A DNA stretch of 64,000 nt from Sipunculus nudus (GCA_026874595.1 CM049315.1:15132164-15196163), one strand, 5' to 3'; counted from the stretch's first letter, positions 12,308 through 25,713 are shown. Numbers and translations: made by a program. The notes: generated by a model not told the origin, from the letters alone.

Positions 12308-13082
12308 CTATGGTTTCGTTTACTGCTGATATGTTTCTAGTCGACCATACTTTTGCATTTATTTCAGTAACATTAAGAATCACTTCAGGTACGCTCACGG
12401 TCACACTCTGTTGAGTAACTGAAACCGCATGCGTCATTTCCGGTATTTTCGCAGATTCATAGACTTCAGTAGTGACGTCAGAATGGATTTCCTCTGAAGT
12501 TTTCACCCACTGAGCAAATGCGCTCGGCGTAACACGTTCTTGATTGAATGTCTCACGGACCCACCGTGATGTCGTCGCTTCCGAAAGTGCAACTTGGGTT
12601 ATAGCTTCTTCTGTTTCTAATTCTGGAATTTCAGTCGACTTTTGAATGATTTGCTGCTCGTTTAAACCTCCCAACGTAGCATTAACAGCTTTGTTTTCAG
12701 TACCATTTAAAGCATTGAGTGAGAAAATTTCATATTCCGTAACGCCAAGAACCGAAAGGGAACTTGCGTTTAGGTCTGCTCCTATGGCTTGTGATGTAAT
12801 GTTTGTGTTTGGTGTAGTAATCTCTTCGGTCGAACTTAGTTTCAAGCTACCATTTATCTTTAAGCCTTCAGGTATTATGGTTTTATTATGGGTTGAGGAA
12901 GTTGTCCTTATCACAGGCAATATAGTGTTTGTTTCTTCTGCCATCAGCGATGCGTTATACGGCTCCGTGGCCGTGTCCATAAAAGTGGTATAATTCCCGG
13001 ATGTCACCATAATAGAAAATACCGGAAGCATGAAAGCTGCCGTAATCACAGCGGTCGCCATATTGGAAAACATACTGAGCAT
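12308..13082 (-). CDS. First coding exon of a secreted mucin-like glycoprotein
   Basis: A long open frame on the minus strand encodes about 258 residues before a consensus splice donor (ATAG|GTAAGTG, last exon base 12,308, phase 1). Reading on past the donor reaches a stop at 12,267. The N-terminus holds a hydrophobic stretch, 'MATAVITAAFMLPVFSIMVT', that fits a signal peptide. Three in-frame Met codons precede or start it (13,082, 13,073, 13,061) and I cannot choose firmly. The rest is rich in Thr, Ser, Glu and Asn with about ten N-X-S/T sequons (for example NYTT, NASL, NITS, NATL, NETI) and almost no Cys. It has no transmembrane segment or recognisable folded domain. This fits the N-terminal part of a mucin or mucin-like surface protein. 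The Asn/Thr repeat array at 5,967-7,336 has the same composition and strand and a compatible intron phase, so both may belong to one locus. Confidence 0.6.
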
Positions 13083-13819
13083 ATACCCTGTTATGTGATT
13101 ATTAAGTCCTGGACAGGCTGGTCTTATTTCAAAACATCTCTCTCAGCACTGCCAGGCTTACTGTGTCGTCTGCACTGTTATTATCAAGGCAATTTTACCC
13201 GGCGTCCTTGGGAGCATATATTTTTTAACCTTGGCATACTACAAAATGCTTACTCGTAAAAACGTCACCAATGTTAATTGTGCTACCGTCACGTTAATAT
13301 AGTAATAATCGTCTATTAATCCTTATGTTTTAAAGCATATCTAGTCTTCGTTCGGAAATACATTTTTAACTTAATATAATAATACACAAAACATATATTA
13401 AACACACAAAAGGCAGCATTTATTGATTTTAATTTAGATATGTTATTTTTCCTTATGTGTAAGGCACCCAAGTGCCTGCATTTTCCCGAATGATCAGGGT
13501 ACAGCCGCTACGACACCTTTTTTTAGAACATAGGTGGACCTGGGTGGCGATAATGTGTGACAATTAAATTTTAAATATTGGTGATTGAAAAAATTGTCCT
13601 GGTGATTATCAGTAAAATTTCGTGTGGGGTGACCCTGGAATATATTCAGCTTCACCCGGACCAAGAACATGTCCAGGTCCAGAGTATATCTAGATAAAAA
13701 GTTTGTCCAATTCATGATAAGAGTTTAGCTAGATCCTCAGTTCTTCAAGATTCAAAGCTCATCCAAATCCAGAACACATCGAGACTTTAATTCGAATGCA
13801 CGGATTTATTCCGGATCCT
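13083..13819. other. Upstream region of the mucin-like exon
   Basis: Would contain the promoter or 5' UTR of the minus-strand exon. No clear TATA box or initiator could be assigned. From about 13,660 the sequence has loose repeats of the type 'aagttcatccaaatccagaa', which grade into the satellite that follows. Confidence 0.4.
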
Positions 13820-16800
13820 AAATTTGCTTGGATCAGCATATTTCAAAGTGTCTGTGTTACTATTTCCAAGCTTTATACTCAGTAGGCCTACTCTGCATTA
13901 TACTTGCGTAGACCTATTCAGCATCATACTTATGTACACCTTCCCAGCTTCATACTTAGTAGGCCTACTCAGCACCATACTTGTGTTGGCTTATTCAGCA
14001 TCAGACCTATAAAGGCCTGTTCAGCATTTTACTTATGTAGGCCTTTTTAGAATCATTCTTATGTAGGCCTACTCGGAATATGTAGCCCTACGCAGGATCA
14101 TACTCCTGTAGACCTACTCATCATTATACTGATGAAGGTCTGTTTAGAATAATATTTGAGCAAGCCTACTCAGCATCATACTAGTGTAGGCCTACTCTGT
14201 ATCATACTTGTGTAGGCTTACTGAGCATCATACGTATGTGGGCCTCTTCAGCAACATACGTTTGTAGGCCTACCTAGGAACATACGTATGCAGTCTTACT
14301 CTGCATCATACTTGTGTAGGCCTACTCAGCATCATATTAATTAAGCCCTGCTCAACATGATAATTATGTAGACCTAATAAGTATCATACTTTTGTATGCC
14401 TACTAAGAAACCCTTTTGTATGCTACTTATACATACTTTTTTTGGCCTTTTCTACATCATATGGTGTAGGCCTACACAACAAAATACTTGAGTAGGCCTA
14501 CTCAGTATCATACTTATGTATCAATCTTTCGTAGGCCTATTTAGCATCACACTTTTGTTTGCCTCCTTATACATATCAATGTAGGCCTACTTAGCATCAT
14601 ACTTATGTAGGCCTACTCAACATCATACTTGTGTAGGCTAAATGAGCATCACACGTTTGTATGCGTACTTATACACACTTATTTAGGCCTACTCAGCATC
14701 ATACTTATATCAGCCTACTCAACATCATACTTGTGTAGGTTAACTGAGCATCATACTTGTGCAGGCCTGGTCAGCATCATACTTATTTAGCCTTACTAAA
14801 CATTATGATTATGTAGGCCTTTTCAGCAACATACATTTGTAAGCCTACCTAGGAACATACGTATGCAGTAGTACTTAGCAACACACAAACAACAACACAC
14901 TGTAAGACTACTATGCACCATACCTGTGTAGACAGAATAATACATATTTATGTAGGCCTCCTCAGCATCATACTTTTGTAGGCCTATTCAGTATCATATT
15001 AATTTAGTATTCTTTAACATCATACTCACGTAAGTCTACTTTTGAAATTTGTGTAAGCCTATTCAGCATCATACTGTTGTTGACTTTCTCTGCATGATTT
15101 TTGTGTGAGCCTACTCAGCAACATACTTATGTAGGTCTACTCAACATCATACTTATGTAGGCCTACTTAGCATCCCATGGGTGTAGGCTAACTCAGCATC
15201 ATATTTATGTAGGCCTACTCAGCATTATATTTGCCTTGGCTTACTCGGCACCATAATTATGTAGACCTAGTCAGCACCATATTGTTGTAGGCCTAATCAG
15301 CATCACACTTTGGTAAGCCCGCTTATACATGCTTGTGTAGGCCTATTCTGCATCATACTTATGTAGGCCTACTCATCATCATACTTATGTAAACCTACCC
15401 AGCTTTATACTCAGGCCTACTCTGCATTATACTTCGTAGGCCTATTCAGAATCATACTGATGTACACCTTCCCAGCTTCATACTTAGTAGCCCTACTCAG
15501 CACCACATTTGTGTTGGCTTATTCAGCATCAGACCTACATAGGCCTGTTCACCTTTAAATACTTATGTAGGCCTTTTTAGAATCATATTTGTGTAGGCCT
15601 ACCCAGCATCATATTTATGTAGGCCTACTCAGCATCAAACCCTTTGTAGGCCTTATCAGCGTCACATTTTGGTAGGCCTGCTTATACATGCTTGTGTAGG
15701 CCTATTCTGCATCATACTTATGTAGGCCTATTCTGCATCATACGTATGTAGACCTACCAAGCTTTATACTCAGTAGGCCTACTCTGCATTATACTTGCGT
15801 GGGCCTACTCAGCATCATACTTGTGAAGGCCTAATAAGCTTTATACTCAGTAGGTGAAGGCCTACACAGAAACATACTCATCTAGACCTTTTCAGCAACA
15901 AACGTTTGTAGGCCTACTCGGAAACATACTTGTGTAAGACTATTCAGCAAGATACCTGTGTAGACCTACTTTTACATTCTTATGTAGACCTACTTAGCAT
16001 CTCTCTTGTGTAGGTATTCAGCATGATACTCGAGTAGGCCTACTTAGACACATACTGATGAAGGTCTACTCAGCTACATACTTTTTTAGGTCTACCTCGA
16101 AACATACTTATGTAGGCTGACTAAGCATCATACTTATGTAGGCCCACTCAGCAATATAATTTTGAAGGCCTATTCAGCACCAGTGTAGGCCTACTCGGAA
16201 GCGTTTTTATGTATGCTACGTAGGAAAATTTGTGTTGGCCTACTCTGCATTATACTTATGCAGGCCTACTCAGCGTCATACTAATTAATTCCTACTCAAT
16301 ATCATAATTCTGGGGAGCTAATCAATATAATACTTTTGTAGGCTTAGTGGAACATACTTATAAAGGCCTACCTAGCGTCATATTTGTGTAGGCCTACTCA
16401 GCACCATACTATGTAGGCCCATTCAGTATTATACTAATTTAGTATTATTTAACATTATACTCATGTAGGCCTTCTTTGGAAAATATATGCAAGCCTATTC
16501 AGCATCATACTTTTGTAGGTCTACTTTTACATGCTTGTGTAGGCCTATTATTCATTTTACTTATATAGGCATACTCATCATCAAAACTGTGTATGCTTAC
16601 TGGGCATCAAATTTATGTTGGCCTAGTTAGCATCATAATTATTTAGCCCTACTCAATATTATAATTATGTAGGCTTACTAAGGATCAAACTTTTGTAGGC
16701 TAATCTGCATCACACTTTGGTAGGCCTACTCTCGATCACACCTTTGTAGGCTTACTCAGCATCATCCTTATGAGGTTAATCTCAGTATCATATTTATGTA

Positions 16801-18795
16801 GGCCTACTTAGGATCATACTGGAGTAGGCCTACTTTTCTTATGTAGGGTTACTCTGCGTTATACTTGCGTAGGCCTACCCAGCATCATATTTATGTAGGC
16901 CTGACCAGCTTCATACTCAGTAAACCTACACTGCATCATACTTCTGCAGGTCAACTCAGCATCACACTTGTGAAGTCCCACACAGAAATATACTTATGTA
17001 GGCCTTTTCAGCAACATGCGTTTGTAGGCCTACCTAGTAACATACGTATTTAGCCCTACTCAGAAACATACTTGTATAAGACAATTCAGCATCATATATG
17101 TGTAGACCTACTTATACATACTTATGTAGGCCTACTCAGCAACATATTGATGTATGCCATCTCAGTATCATACTAATTAAGTATAACTTAGCGTAATCCT
17201 CATGTAGGCCTTCTGAGGAAAATATGTGTTATCCTATTCTGCATCATACTTGTGTAGGCCTTCTCTGCACCATATTTGTTTAGTCTTACTCAGTACCATA
17301 CTTGTGTTGGCCTATTCAGCATCAGACCTATGTAGGCATTGTAAGCATTATACTGATGTTGGCCTATTCAGAATCATATTTGTGTAGGCCTACTCAACAT
17401 TATACTTATGTAGACCTACTCAGAAAGTACTTATTTAGTATAACTTGGCATCATACTTTTGTAAAATATGAAAATATGTGTTGGCCTATCCTGAATCATA
17501 CTTGTGTAGACCTACACAGCATCATATTTGTGTTGGCCTACTAAAAACATACTCATGTAGTCCTGCCTACTCAGCATCATACTTGTGTATTCCTACTCAG
17601 TATTATAATTATGTAGGCCTACTCCTTATCATACTGATATAGGCCTGCTCAATATCATTCTAATGAAGACCTACTCAGCATCATACTTGTGTAGTCCTAC
17701 TGAGCATCATACTTGTGTATTCCTACTCAGTATTATAATTATGTAGGCCTACTCCGTATCATACTGATATAGGCCTGCTCAATATCATTCTTATGAAGAC
17801 CTACTCAGCATCATACTTGTGAAGGCCTACTTAGAAACATACTGATGTAGGACTACCTAGCCACATACTTTTGTAGGTTTACCTAAAACATATACTCATG
17901 TAGGCCTACTCAGCATCATACTTATGTAGGCCCAATCAGCAATATAATTATGTAGGCCTATTCAGCAACATGTTTGTGTAGGCCTTCTCAGCATCATATT
18001 TATGTAGGCACACTCAGCATCATAATTATGTAGGCTTTCTTAGCATCATATTTGTGTTGGCATACTTAGAAACATACTTATGTAGTCTTGCTTACTCAGC
18101 AAAATACCTATGTAGTCCTACTCTGCATCATACTTGTGTTGGCCCACTCAGCAATATAATCATTTAGGCCTATTCAGCAACATGTTTGTGTAGGCCTACT
18201 CAGCATCATAGTTATGTAGGCACACTCAGCATCATAATTATGTAGGCTTTCTCAGCATTATATTTGTGTTGGCATACTTAGAAACATACTTATGTAGTCC
18301 TGCTTACTCAACATCATACCTATGTAGTTCTACTCAGCATCATACTTATTTAGGCCCACTCAGCAATATAATTATTTAGGCTTATTCAGCAACATGTTTG
18401 TGTAGGCCTACTCAGCATCATATTTATGTAGTCACACTCAGCATCATAATTATGTAGGCTTTCTCAGGATTATACTTGTTTAGCTTTACAAAGCATTATA
18501 CTTTCCTTCTCAGCATCATAACTGAGTAGGCCTTCATAGCAACACATTTTTGTAGGCCTTCACAGCATCGTATCTCTGTAGGCCTACTCAGCATCGTACT
18601 AGTGTAGGCCTACTCAGCATCATACTGATATATAGGTCTTCTCAGGATCATACTTGTTCAGTCTTACTCAGCATCATACTTGTTTAGCCCTACTAAGCAT
18701 TATACCTGTGTAGGCCTTCTTATCGACATACATTTGTAGGCCTTCTCAGCATCACACTTGTGTAGGCCTATTCAGCATCATACCAGTGTAGGCCC
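13820..18795. repeat. 5-kb satellite of 26-bp units
   Basis: About 190 degenerate tandem copies of a 26-bp unit whose core reads AGGCCTACTCAGCATCAT followed by ACTT(A/G)TGT. The AGGCCT palindrome (a StuI site) recurs in most units. Because 26 is not a multiple of three, all frames stay open in places and give short Leu/Tyr/His-rich reading frames (for example 16,865-17,053 and 17,302-17,544), which I do not regard as genes. Units range from near consensus to heavily diverged. Local higher-order periods are present from about 17,560 to 18,480. Confidence 0.95.
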
Positions 18796-19332
18796 GTTAA
18801 AGTTTGACCATAGAGGAGATTTTCCTTCTATTTATTGAGCAAATATGAACATTTCATTACGTCATTATTTATGAGAATGCCAACTATCTGTGGTTCAGGC
18901 CAAGTGGGTAACACTTCGTATCAGTTTTATCATTTAGGACGAAACACCCTACTTGTCAAACCGCAAGAATGTTGCTTCCCTCAGCATGTCTGTTATTGCG
19001 CTAAGTACTCAAATCTAGGACGAGTTACGACGTGTACCTATAGCATGCTGCTGCTTTTTATTTCACTTCTGATTCCTGTAAATAGGAATGCTTGTGGTAA
19101 GAGTGACCTTGGAAAAACGGACATAATAATTGCATTGACACATGAGGTGTAGGATTTCTAGTTGCAAACACTTAAGCCCAAACACATTACCATATCTATA
19201 TATAGAACTGTTGTCGACAGGATGATAGTGTGTGAAACTTATAACATTGGACTATAAATGATGATGTGCAACCACTGTCACAGTTGCCTGTGGCAACCCG
19301 GGTTCCCTATAATTTCAGATCCCGGAAAACGT

Positions 19333-19334
<2 letters not shown>
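18796..19334. other. Unassigned; one 105-residue open frame
   Basis: A plus-strand open frame at 18,835-19,152 encodes 105 residues with several Cys and one hydrophobic stretch ('MLLLFISLLIPV') near residue 70. I recognise no domain. The Met start sits just after the satellite ends, with no visible promoter or splice-site support, so a gene call is not justified. Confidence 0.25.

Positions 19335-19400
<66 letters not shown>
19335..19400. repeat. (TA)n microsatellite
   Basis: About 65 bp of pure TA. Confidence 0.95.
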
Positions 19401-19404
<4 letters not shown>

Positions 19405-19667
19405 CTAACAAACAGGAACAGTTAGGCTTAGAGTGAACACATACGGCGGTCCCTGCGCCAGGATTGGGGTGAACAAGTACAATTTACTATATAGTGCACA
19501 TTGGTGTATTATAACGTGATGTGACTTGATGGCATACTTAATAGAGCTTTCTGAGAAGAAATGTTCTTGTTTTCTACTTATACAGAATATTGTGAATATT
19601 GTACTCAACCACCCACGCCTCTCTCATGGAGTTTGTATTACAAAGATAACCTCGACCACATGGAAAA

Positions 19668-19871
19668 AATACCTGGGCAGATGCGGATCAAGAGGGGGGT
19701 CCCGGGGTTCACCCTTTTTAATTCAGCCGCTACTAACTGTTTTTAAAGGTTTCAGGCCAATTTTTGCGACCTAGAGCCCCTTTAAAAGAACTGAGGACCT
19801 TTCATAGGATTTGTCATTAGACCTTCTGAGTTGGACTCCTGGTTTTCCTAAATCCTGGATCCGCCCCTGTA
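19668..19871. mobile_element. Possible hAT-type MITE remnant
   Basis: The right end reads, on the minus strand, 'CAGGGGCGGATCCAGGA', which has the form of common invertebrate hAT terminal repeats. The left end ('gggcagatgcggatcaagag') is a partial match to it. The interior of about 200 bp is non-coding. A clean 8-bp target duplication is not visible, so the element is either decayed or mis-bounded. Confidence 0.4.
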
Positions 19872-19994
19872 TTTTACCTGTTGCCACGTCAGCAACGTCA
19901 GCAGGGCACTGCCGAAGGGTCGCCTACACTTCCCTGGTATGTAAGGAATGTTGGTGGTCTTGTGCGATACCATATATATATATATATATGTATG

Positions 19995-20150
19995 TATATT
20001 GTTACGGGTTTACATAAAAGCGGACACCGACGACATGGGTTCGAATGCCGGATCGGCCCAATATTTTCCCCTGAGCAATTTGTCTTCCTAACAAATGGTG
20101 GCTCGTCCAAAATGAAGGCAAGCTTTGTGGCACGGGGAATGGTGGTTTGA
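19995..20150 (+). mobile_element. tRNA-derived SINE-like fragment
   Basis: 'gggttcgaatgccgg' at about 20,037-20,051 resembles a pol III B box with one mismatch. It is preceded by a tRNA-like 5' part and followed by 'cccctgagcaatttg' sequence. A second, related fragment is 230 bp downstream. Both are too decayed for a confident family name. Confidence 0.4.
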
Positions 20151-20269
20151 AGTAATAGGGTTACCGCCACCTAGTTCACAAAAAGTTAGACATCTTGTTC
20201 TGATAGCAGAATGTTCTTAAGAGGAGGTGTGTTACAGGGAGATAAAAAAGCAGACCAAACACCCTCGCA

Positions 20270-20350
20270 AGTGAAGCTTGCTTTTTTGTGAAGCGGTTGG
20301 AACGCCGGACACGTGCGCCACCGATATGGGCTCGAATCTCGGATTTTTCT
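20270..20350 (+). mobile_element. Second tRNA-like SINE fragment
   Basis: 'gaagcggttggaacgccgga' followed about 20 bp on by 'gggctcgaatctcgg' has the layout of a tRNA half with a B-box-like motif (one mismatch to GWTCRANNC). It ends in a CT/TA microsatellite. It does not fold as an intact tRNA gene that I can verify. Confidence 0.4.
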
Positions 20351-20843
20351 TCGTAACTCTCTCTCTCTATATATACATATATATTAATATAATATATATA
20401 CATGTATGTATATATAAATATATTTGGTTTCATTTCATCTTGAAAAATAATTCCCATATATATGATGTGGTCACTTGCTTGCAATCTTAAGGAGGGGAGG
20501 TGTTGTTTTATGGTCAGTAGATCCACCGTTTATGAAGTACCGTTGCTACCGACTTCAGGAAAGACGGGATCGACTACGCAAAATATTATTTATTTAAACT
20601 CTATTTCACTGAAGTAAAATCTCGAGTGGACGTGCAGGTCATAGATTTAACGTGATCATTCACAGTTTATCAATAAAGCTACAAAACGAATTTAAACTTG
20701 CGTCACTGATCACATGCATACCCTGGGGTTGTAGGTGGAAGTTATTAGGCGTTGGTGATATCTCGATTAGTTAGACCTGAAATATTTACGAGTACATCTA
20801 AACGACAGGTTATTATTTTTTTTCTTGTTTTAATCATTCTCTT

Positions 20844-21200
20844 TGTTGGAGGTAACCGGCTCCATTTTTGTTGTTTGCCTAACCAGGTATATATATGTAC
20901 GTCTGAAGATTTCCGATCCTGTTTCAGGCTATAGTACCTGACAGGGCAGAAGCACAAGCTTCCTCTCATTGAATGTCCTGCGAAGGACCCTGGGTGTGTA
21001 AACGGCCCCACTGAGGAACCCCCCTGAAGGAAGCACTTGTTTGTGGATGAAACGCAACCGTACGGCACGACCTTCCCAATAAGCCTGCATAGCCCTCACC
21101 TTAGGTGGGGACCGACCGTGAATAAATCTCATCATCTCGGCTGATTCGATCCCATCACCACCAAGCTTTAAGTCCTGTGTTCTAGCACAGAAGCCGGTTA
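20844..21200 (-). mobile_element. tRNA-derived SINE, decayed head
   Basis: Minus-strand copy of the same SINE as at 33,591-33,947. Shared blocks include the 5' 'AACCGGCTTCTGTG', the central 'TTCACGGTCGG' with 'CCCACC', 'ATGCAGGCTTA(A/T)TGGG' and 'CACCCAGG', and the 3' end 'GGTTACCTCCA'. Its A-box region is damaged ('TGTGCTAGAACACAGG') and its B box reads 'GATCGAATC'. Length of about 357 bp matches the better copy. Confidence 0.75.
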
Positions 21201-22520
21201 TGGCCACCTGATTAATCCTAGCATCATGCAGATGAAACCCAGAATCCAGGAGGCCTACTCATAAATTACACGTCGACCCTAACACAGAATAATCCTCATT
21301 CTCTTTCAAAAGAGATTGCCACGAGAGGCCATAGGCCTATCCTTTAAAACATTGAGCTTAATCAAACAAGCCAACTACGTTTTGATGGCTTATGTATCGC
21401 AGGTTCCCTATACCTGTTGATGCATAATGTCATGGAGACTGGTTTATTTGGGGCAGAAACAAGTCTGTTACGTCATAGTGCTGGTAAGCCGTATTTCCAG
21501 CCCCTCTCTTAAAACATAAATTGCACCTCGTCACTGGGAGAATCATCCGTTTTCACGTTTACGGTAAACGTTCACGCTAAGTTCTAATCAATTGATGAAT
21601 GTGTTTTAAGTATAGCTCAAGCTGGAACAAGGGGTTTATTACCAGCAATCACGCATAACCACTGTTTGAGCCACAGCATCAAGGCCGTCCGCTTTACTGC
21701 AGAGTGTAGGACATTTACCTTTTGTATATTAATTATTTGGTAACGTGGATAGGTCGATCTTTTGATCGACTCACTGTAGGTACTATAAAACTCATTATAC
21801 TACAATTTCTTTGCTTCTAATGTAAAAAACATTCGCATTATGTGGTTTTAAAGGGTGATCACTCTTTCAATCTTGGGTCAAACAGGTACGATGTATTTTA
21901 CTGAAGAACTGAGAGGGATAAGTGATTCCAATTTTCCATCTTTGTAGACACGTTATAAAAACAAACTAGTGCCTTTATCACACTATGACGGGTTCATTCC
22001 TCGTCAGACACTGCGCAGACTCGGACTCACATGAGTACCCCACTTCTGTTTAGGCTCAAGGGCGTCACAGTCTGTCCCATTCAATGCACCGCGGCTTCCA
22101 CATGCCAGGCGGAATCGGTAAAAAAAGGTGAAGAGGGTTATGTAGTCGGTTCAAATAATTGTTTCAAGGCAAGTTATATAAACATGGTCGTTTTGTAGTA
22201 AAGACTTCACGAATAAAATAATATTTTGTTAGCATACGCATGTGAAATATAAACAGTAAACAGAGTCTCAGACTGAATAAAGACTCTTTAGGTGCAGACC
22301 ATTGAAAACGTGAACAATAAGTCGCCAAACCTTCAAACTATCCATTTCAAGAAATGTCCGAAATGATTCTGAAGAACTGATCCTTCCAGTTATCTTCACC
22401 CGAGGAGGATGCATTTTCTTTTATATTAATTAAATTAGAAATTTGAACCCAGAGAGCGTCAAGGAAGCCCATTACCCCAAGATCGCATTGTCAGAAATGT
22501 AGCATTTTTCCTGGATCCAG
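21201..22520. other. Intergenic, nothing recognised
   Basis: No exon-like frame, tandem repeat or transposon end could be supported in this stretch. Confidence 0.5.
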
Positions 22521-23900
22521 TTGGTGATCCGGATCACCCTCGAAATTTAATTAATCCTTTCTGGTATCATTACTGAGCTATCCTGAAAATTTCATGAAAA
22601 CCCGTTTGTAAATTTTAAGTATCATTGCTAACAGACACACAAACAAACTGCGATTGCCGGAAGTTGAGATAAGACAGACAGACAGTCGGAGACACGGAAA
22701 GACAGGCGAACATGTGATAACAGTCACTTGAATGAACAATGTTCTAGGAGAGCAGAAACAAATAGCACCTTTAAGTACTTGAGGTGATATTGAAAAGACA
22801 CAGACGAACGGACAGACAGACAATCAGAACATATTTCCTGGTTTTCTTGTAACTGGATTCCTTCCAGATGCATTGTTAACCTACGAGACCTTGATCTTTA
22901 ACCAATATCGACCAAAAGCAAAATCCTTGTAGGAGAATTGTTTTTTCTACTAAGTACATACATTTCAGAGAGATTACTCAAGTTAAAAGCAAAAACCTCG
23001 TACAATCTTGTTTGGTGAGTTACGGTACGGGATTTTGCGAGACTTCGCAGAAAAAGGGTGAAACTGATCCTAATGAAAAAAATAGACCGTGTAAAGTAAG
23101 AAAGTAACTAATTAGTACAGTAAGACTCCATATTTTTGAATATCTTTAGATAACCGTAATTATGGAAACAGCAGATTGACGCTTCTACACATGAGAAGAA
23201 AGGCCTTGACCGTTGACCTATTAATTTACACTAAAAGATTACATACTTGTTGAACTTTAGGTACTCTATCAACATTATACCATTCAGAGCGATTGCTAAA
23301 AAATTCTGGCCTCTAGACTGTCATATGTCAGACAGAAGAACATTCAGGGAGGCGAATTAGACGACAACGTATGAACAGACGGAAATACTGACAAACTGAC
23401 ATATCTGGGATGACAGATGACCAAACATGCTATGGGAATACATTAAGGAACAGAATGAGGTATTTTTTCTGTAGATAGGATAATTTTTGACGACGGTATT
23501 TAAAAAAATAAGATATTGAGGTTTCAAGTGAATTTGACATTTGACCTATTTGGACCAAAAACAATAGGCTTCTAGGACTTTCGGATGTCTATCAACTCTG
23601 TGAGTTTCAGAGCGATTGGCTGAAAATTCTGACCTGTTGACCAGACTAGACCACCATAGGTCGAGGGCTTGCCGAAATTGGAAATAAGACAGACAAGCAG
23701 ACAGACAGCAGGCAAGCAGAGAGACAGGGAACATTTGGAACTGATCGAATGAATACTCCTATTCTGGGGGGAGGAGAAATTATTTTTTGTGTTTTTATGC
23801 TGATTTTCAAAAGTCGCAGACGAGCAGACAGAGAGAGAGAGACGGAAAACACCAGGTCAAGGCCATGTACTCATGTCATAGAAAAAAGAAAGCCGAATCA
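22521..23900. repeat. Cluster of degenerate 'CCTTGACCTTTGACC' repeats
   Basis: At least three or four diverged copies of the repeat seen at 3,360-3,575. Each runs from a 'ccttgacc(t/g)ttgacctatt'-type head (about 22,889, 23,206, 23,530), through 'ttctaggac' and 'gagcgattgctgaaaattctg' blocks, to tracts of 'gacagacagacag'. Short Cys/Val/Leu-rich open frames on the minus strand here come from those purine tracts and are not genes. Confidence 0.65.
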
Positions 23901-24130
23901 AATACGGTATGGTTTATAACAATAAATCTCCATATTTTGAACTCCAAGATTTGCAACCTATACTAAGTCACCATGGTAACTGCAGAATGTGACAACATGG
24001 ATAAGCCTATTAAATCTACTTTCAGATGCTGCAATCAAAGTTGTAGGACTATTTATTGTTTTGGAGATACCACCCCTGGTGGGTATTTCTAAAATGAATC
24101 ACAAGTTTTGGGATACCTTATATTTTATTA

Positions 24131-24166
<36 letters not shown>

Positions 24167-25713
24167 TACAGTTGATGTATAATTTATATTTAACTCCTAC
24201 ACCCAACTGCAAAATCCGCGAATCGTCACTGGTTTGATAGTTTTCAAGTGGTTCCTTGCAACACAATCACTGCATTCACGAACATTCAGGGGAGTCTCAA
24301 AGAATTTAAGGGGTTATCCAGTGAGTTTTAAATGCCGGGAAATCCTTAAAGATACTCCATACAAATCGTGAAAGGGGCAATAATAAAAATCACAAGTGCG
24401 TTCATAGACCACCGCACATGTTCCCAACTGTCAACTGCTTTGCCCCTGCCGCCACTTACGGTCACTCCCTGTCGCCACTTATGGTCACGGCAATGGGATG
24501 TATTTTCATCATTTGGTGAAAAACGATGCGAGATTTGACGAGATTTACAAATAAATCACTGAATATCACTTGAAATTATTTTCGTTTGCTGGGAAAAGAT
24601 GAGAGATTTGGCTAGATTTTAAAATTTATCATGTCAAGCTTCTCAAATGCTACCAAATGAAATGAAAACTGGTCCTCTTTAGCTTAAAATGAGATCGAGT
24701 TATAAGCATGTCTGTGAAACCTCGTAGATTCTCCGTTACGGCAAACCGTACGAGATTTGCCGAGAGCAACTAAATGACTTAGACCTAAGAAAATGCTAAC
24801 TCACACAAAAATAAAACTATACCTCTCTAGCATAAAATTTGACAGAGATAGATAAAGGCAGAAATAATTAAACCTTAGCTAAAAGAAATGCGTGTCATGG
24901 TTTATTAAGTCGAAGACTATATAACAAGTCACTTTGAATCTGACCTCCAAAACAAAGACGGCTGCTCTTAGGTTGTACCTGTGCTCATTCATCCCGATGA
25001 ACACTTTAAAGTTCCATTTTATGTATTTTTATGGCACAGCTGTCGATTGCCTTATTTTAATTGAAGAATCCTTTAATCAAGAGCACATAATGATCCAGGT
25101 TTCACCCAATGGACTGTTCTTTGGGAGTTACCTTAACCTTTCACAGAAAAGAAAAATCTGTTGATAACCTTTGAGTAAAGTTGTTAAAAGAACACTCCAA
25201 TCATCTAGCCAACCGACCAACCAACAATCCACCCAACAAACAGCAATAAAACATAATATCTGCTAGTTAAAGTCAAACTATAACTATGCTGCCCAGTGTT
25301 CACTGCTAATTACCCACTTAACACCAATAAAATGGACAATGCTACTTTGTGGAAACCACATATTTATAGCTGGAAGATCTTATTTAAGCATGTTAATCAT
25401 TTCAAAAGTGAAGCGAAAATGTCAGAATTGACCTTTATTTTGTAGGAATGTAACTGGAACTTTCTTAAACCTCTGACACATGCCTCACCACTCGGATATC
25501 CACGAGGTAAGAAGAGTGATGCGTATCAGCCATTAATTGCCCTCTAGTGGCAGTGAATGGGGTGAGGGTGATATTCTTCCACACCCCACCGGTCAACTTA
25601 GCTGAAACGGACTACAGTTCAGTCTTCAGTTGTGATTAAATATTCTGAAGTGGGTTATCATCATAGTTGTCTCTGACATATTTATAGAAACTTGCTCTCT
25701 GCTAAATGAAGAG
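23901..25713. other. Intergenic with a short TA tract
   Basis: Holds a TA tract at 24,131-24,167. A 76-residue open frame at 24,934-25,164 (plus) has no recognised features. Otherwise nothing could be supported. Confidence 0.45.

Noticed and set aside
16865-17544. Leu/Tyr/His-rich repeat-like open frames
   Set aside because: They are translations of the 26-bp satellite. The unit length rotates the frame and few units lack stops by chance.
20005-20350. Possible tRNA genes from B-box-like motifs
   Set aside because: A-box and acceptor-stem pairing could not be found, and the flanking sequence fits SINE relics.
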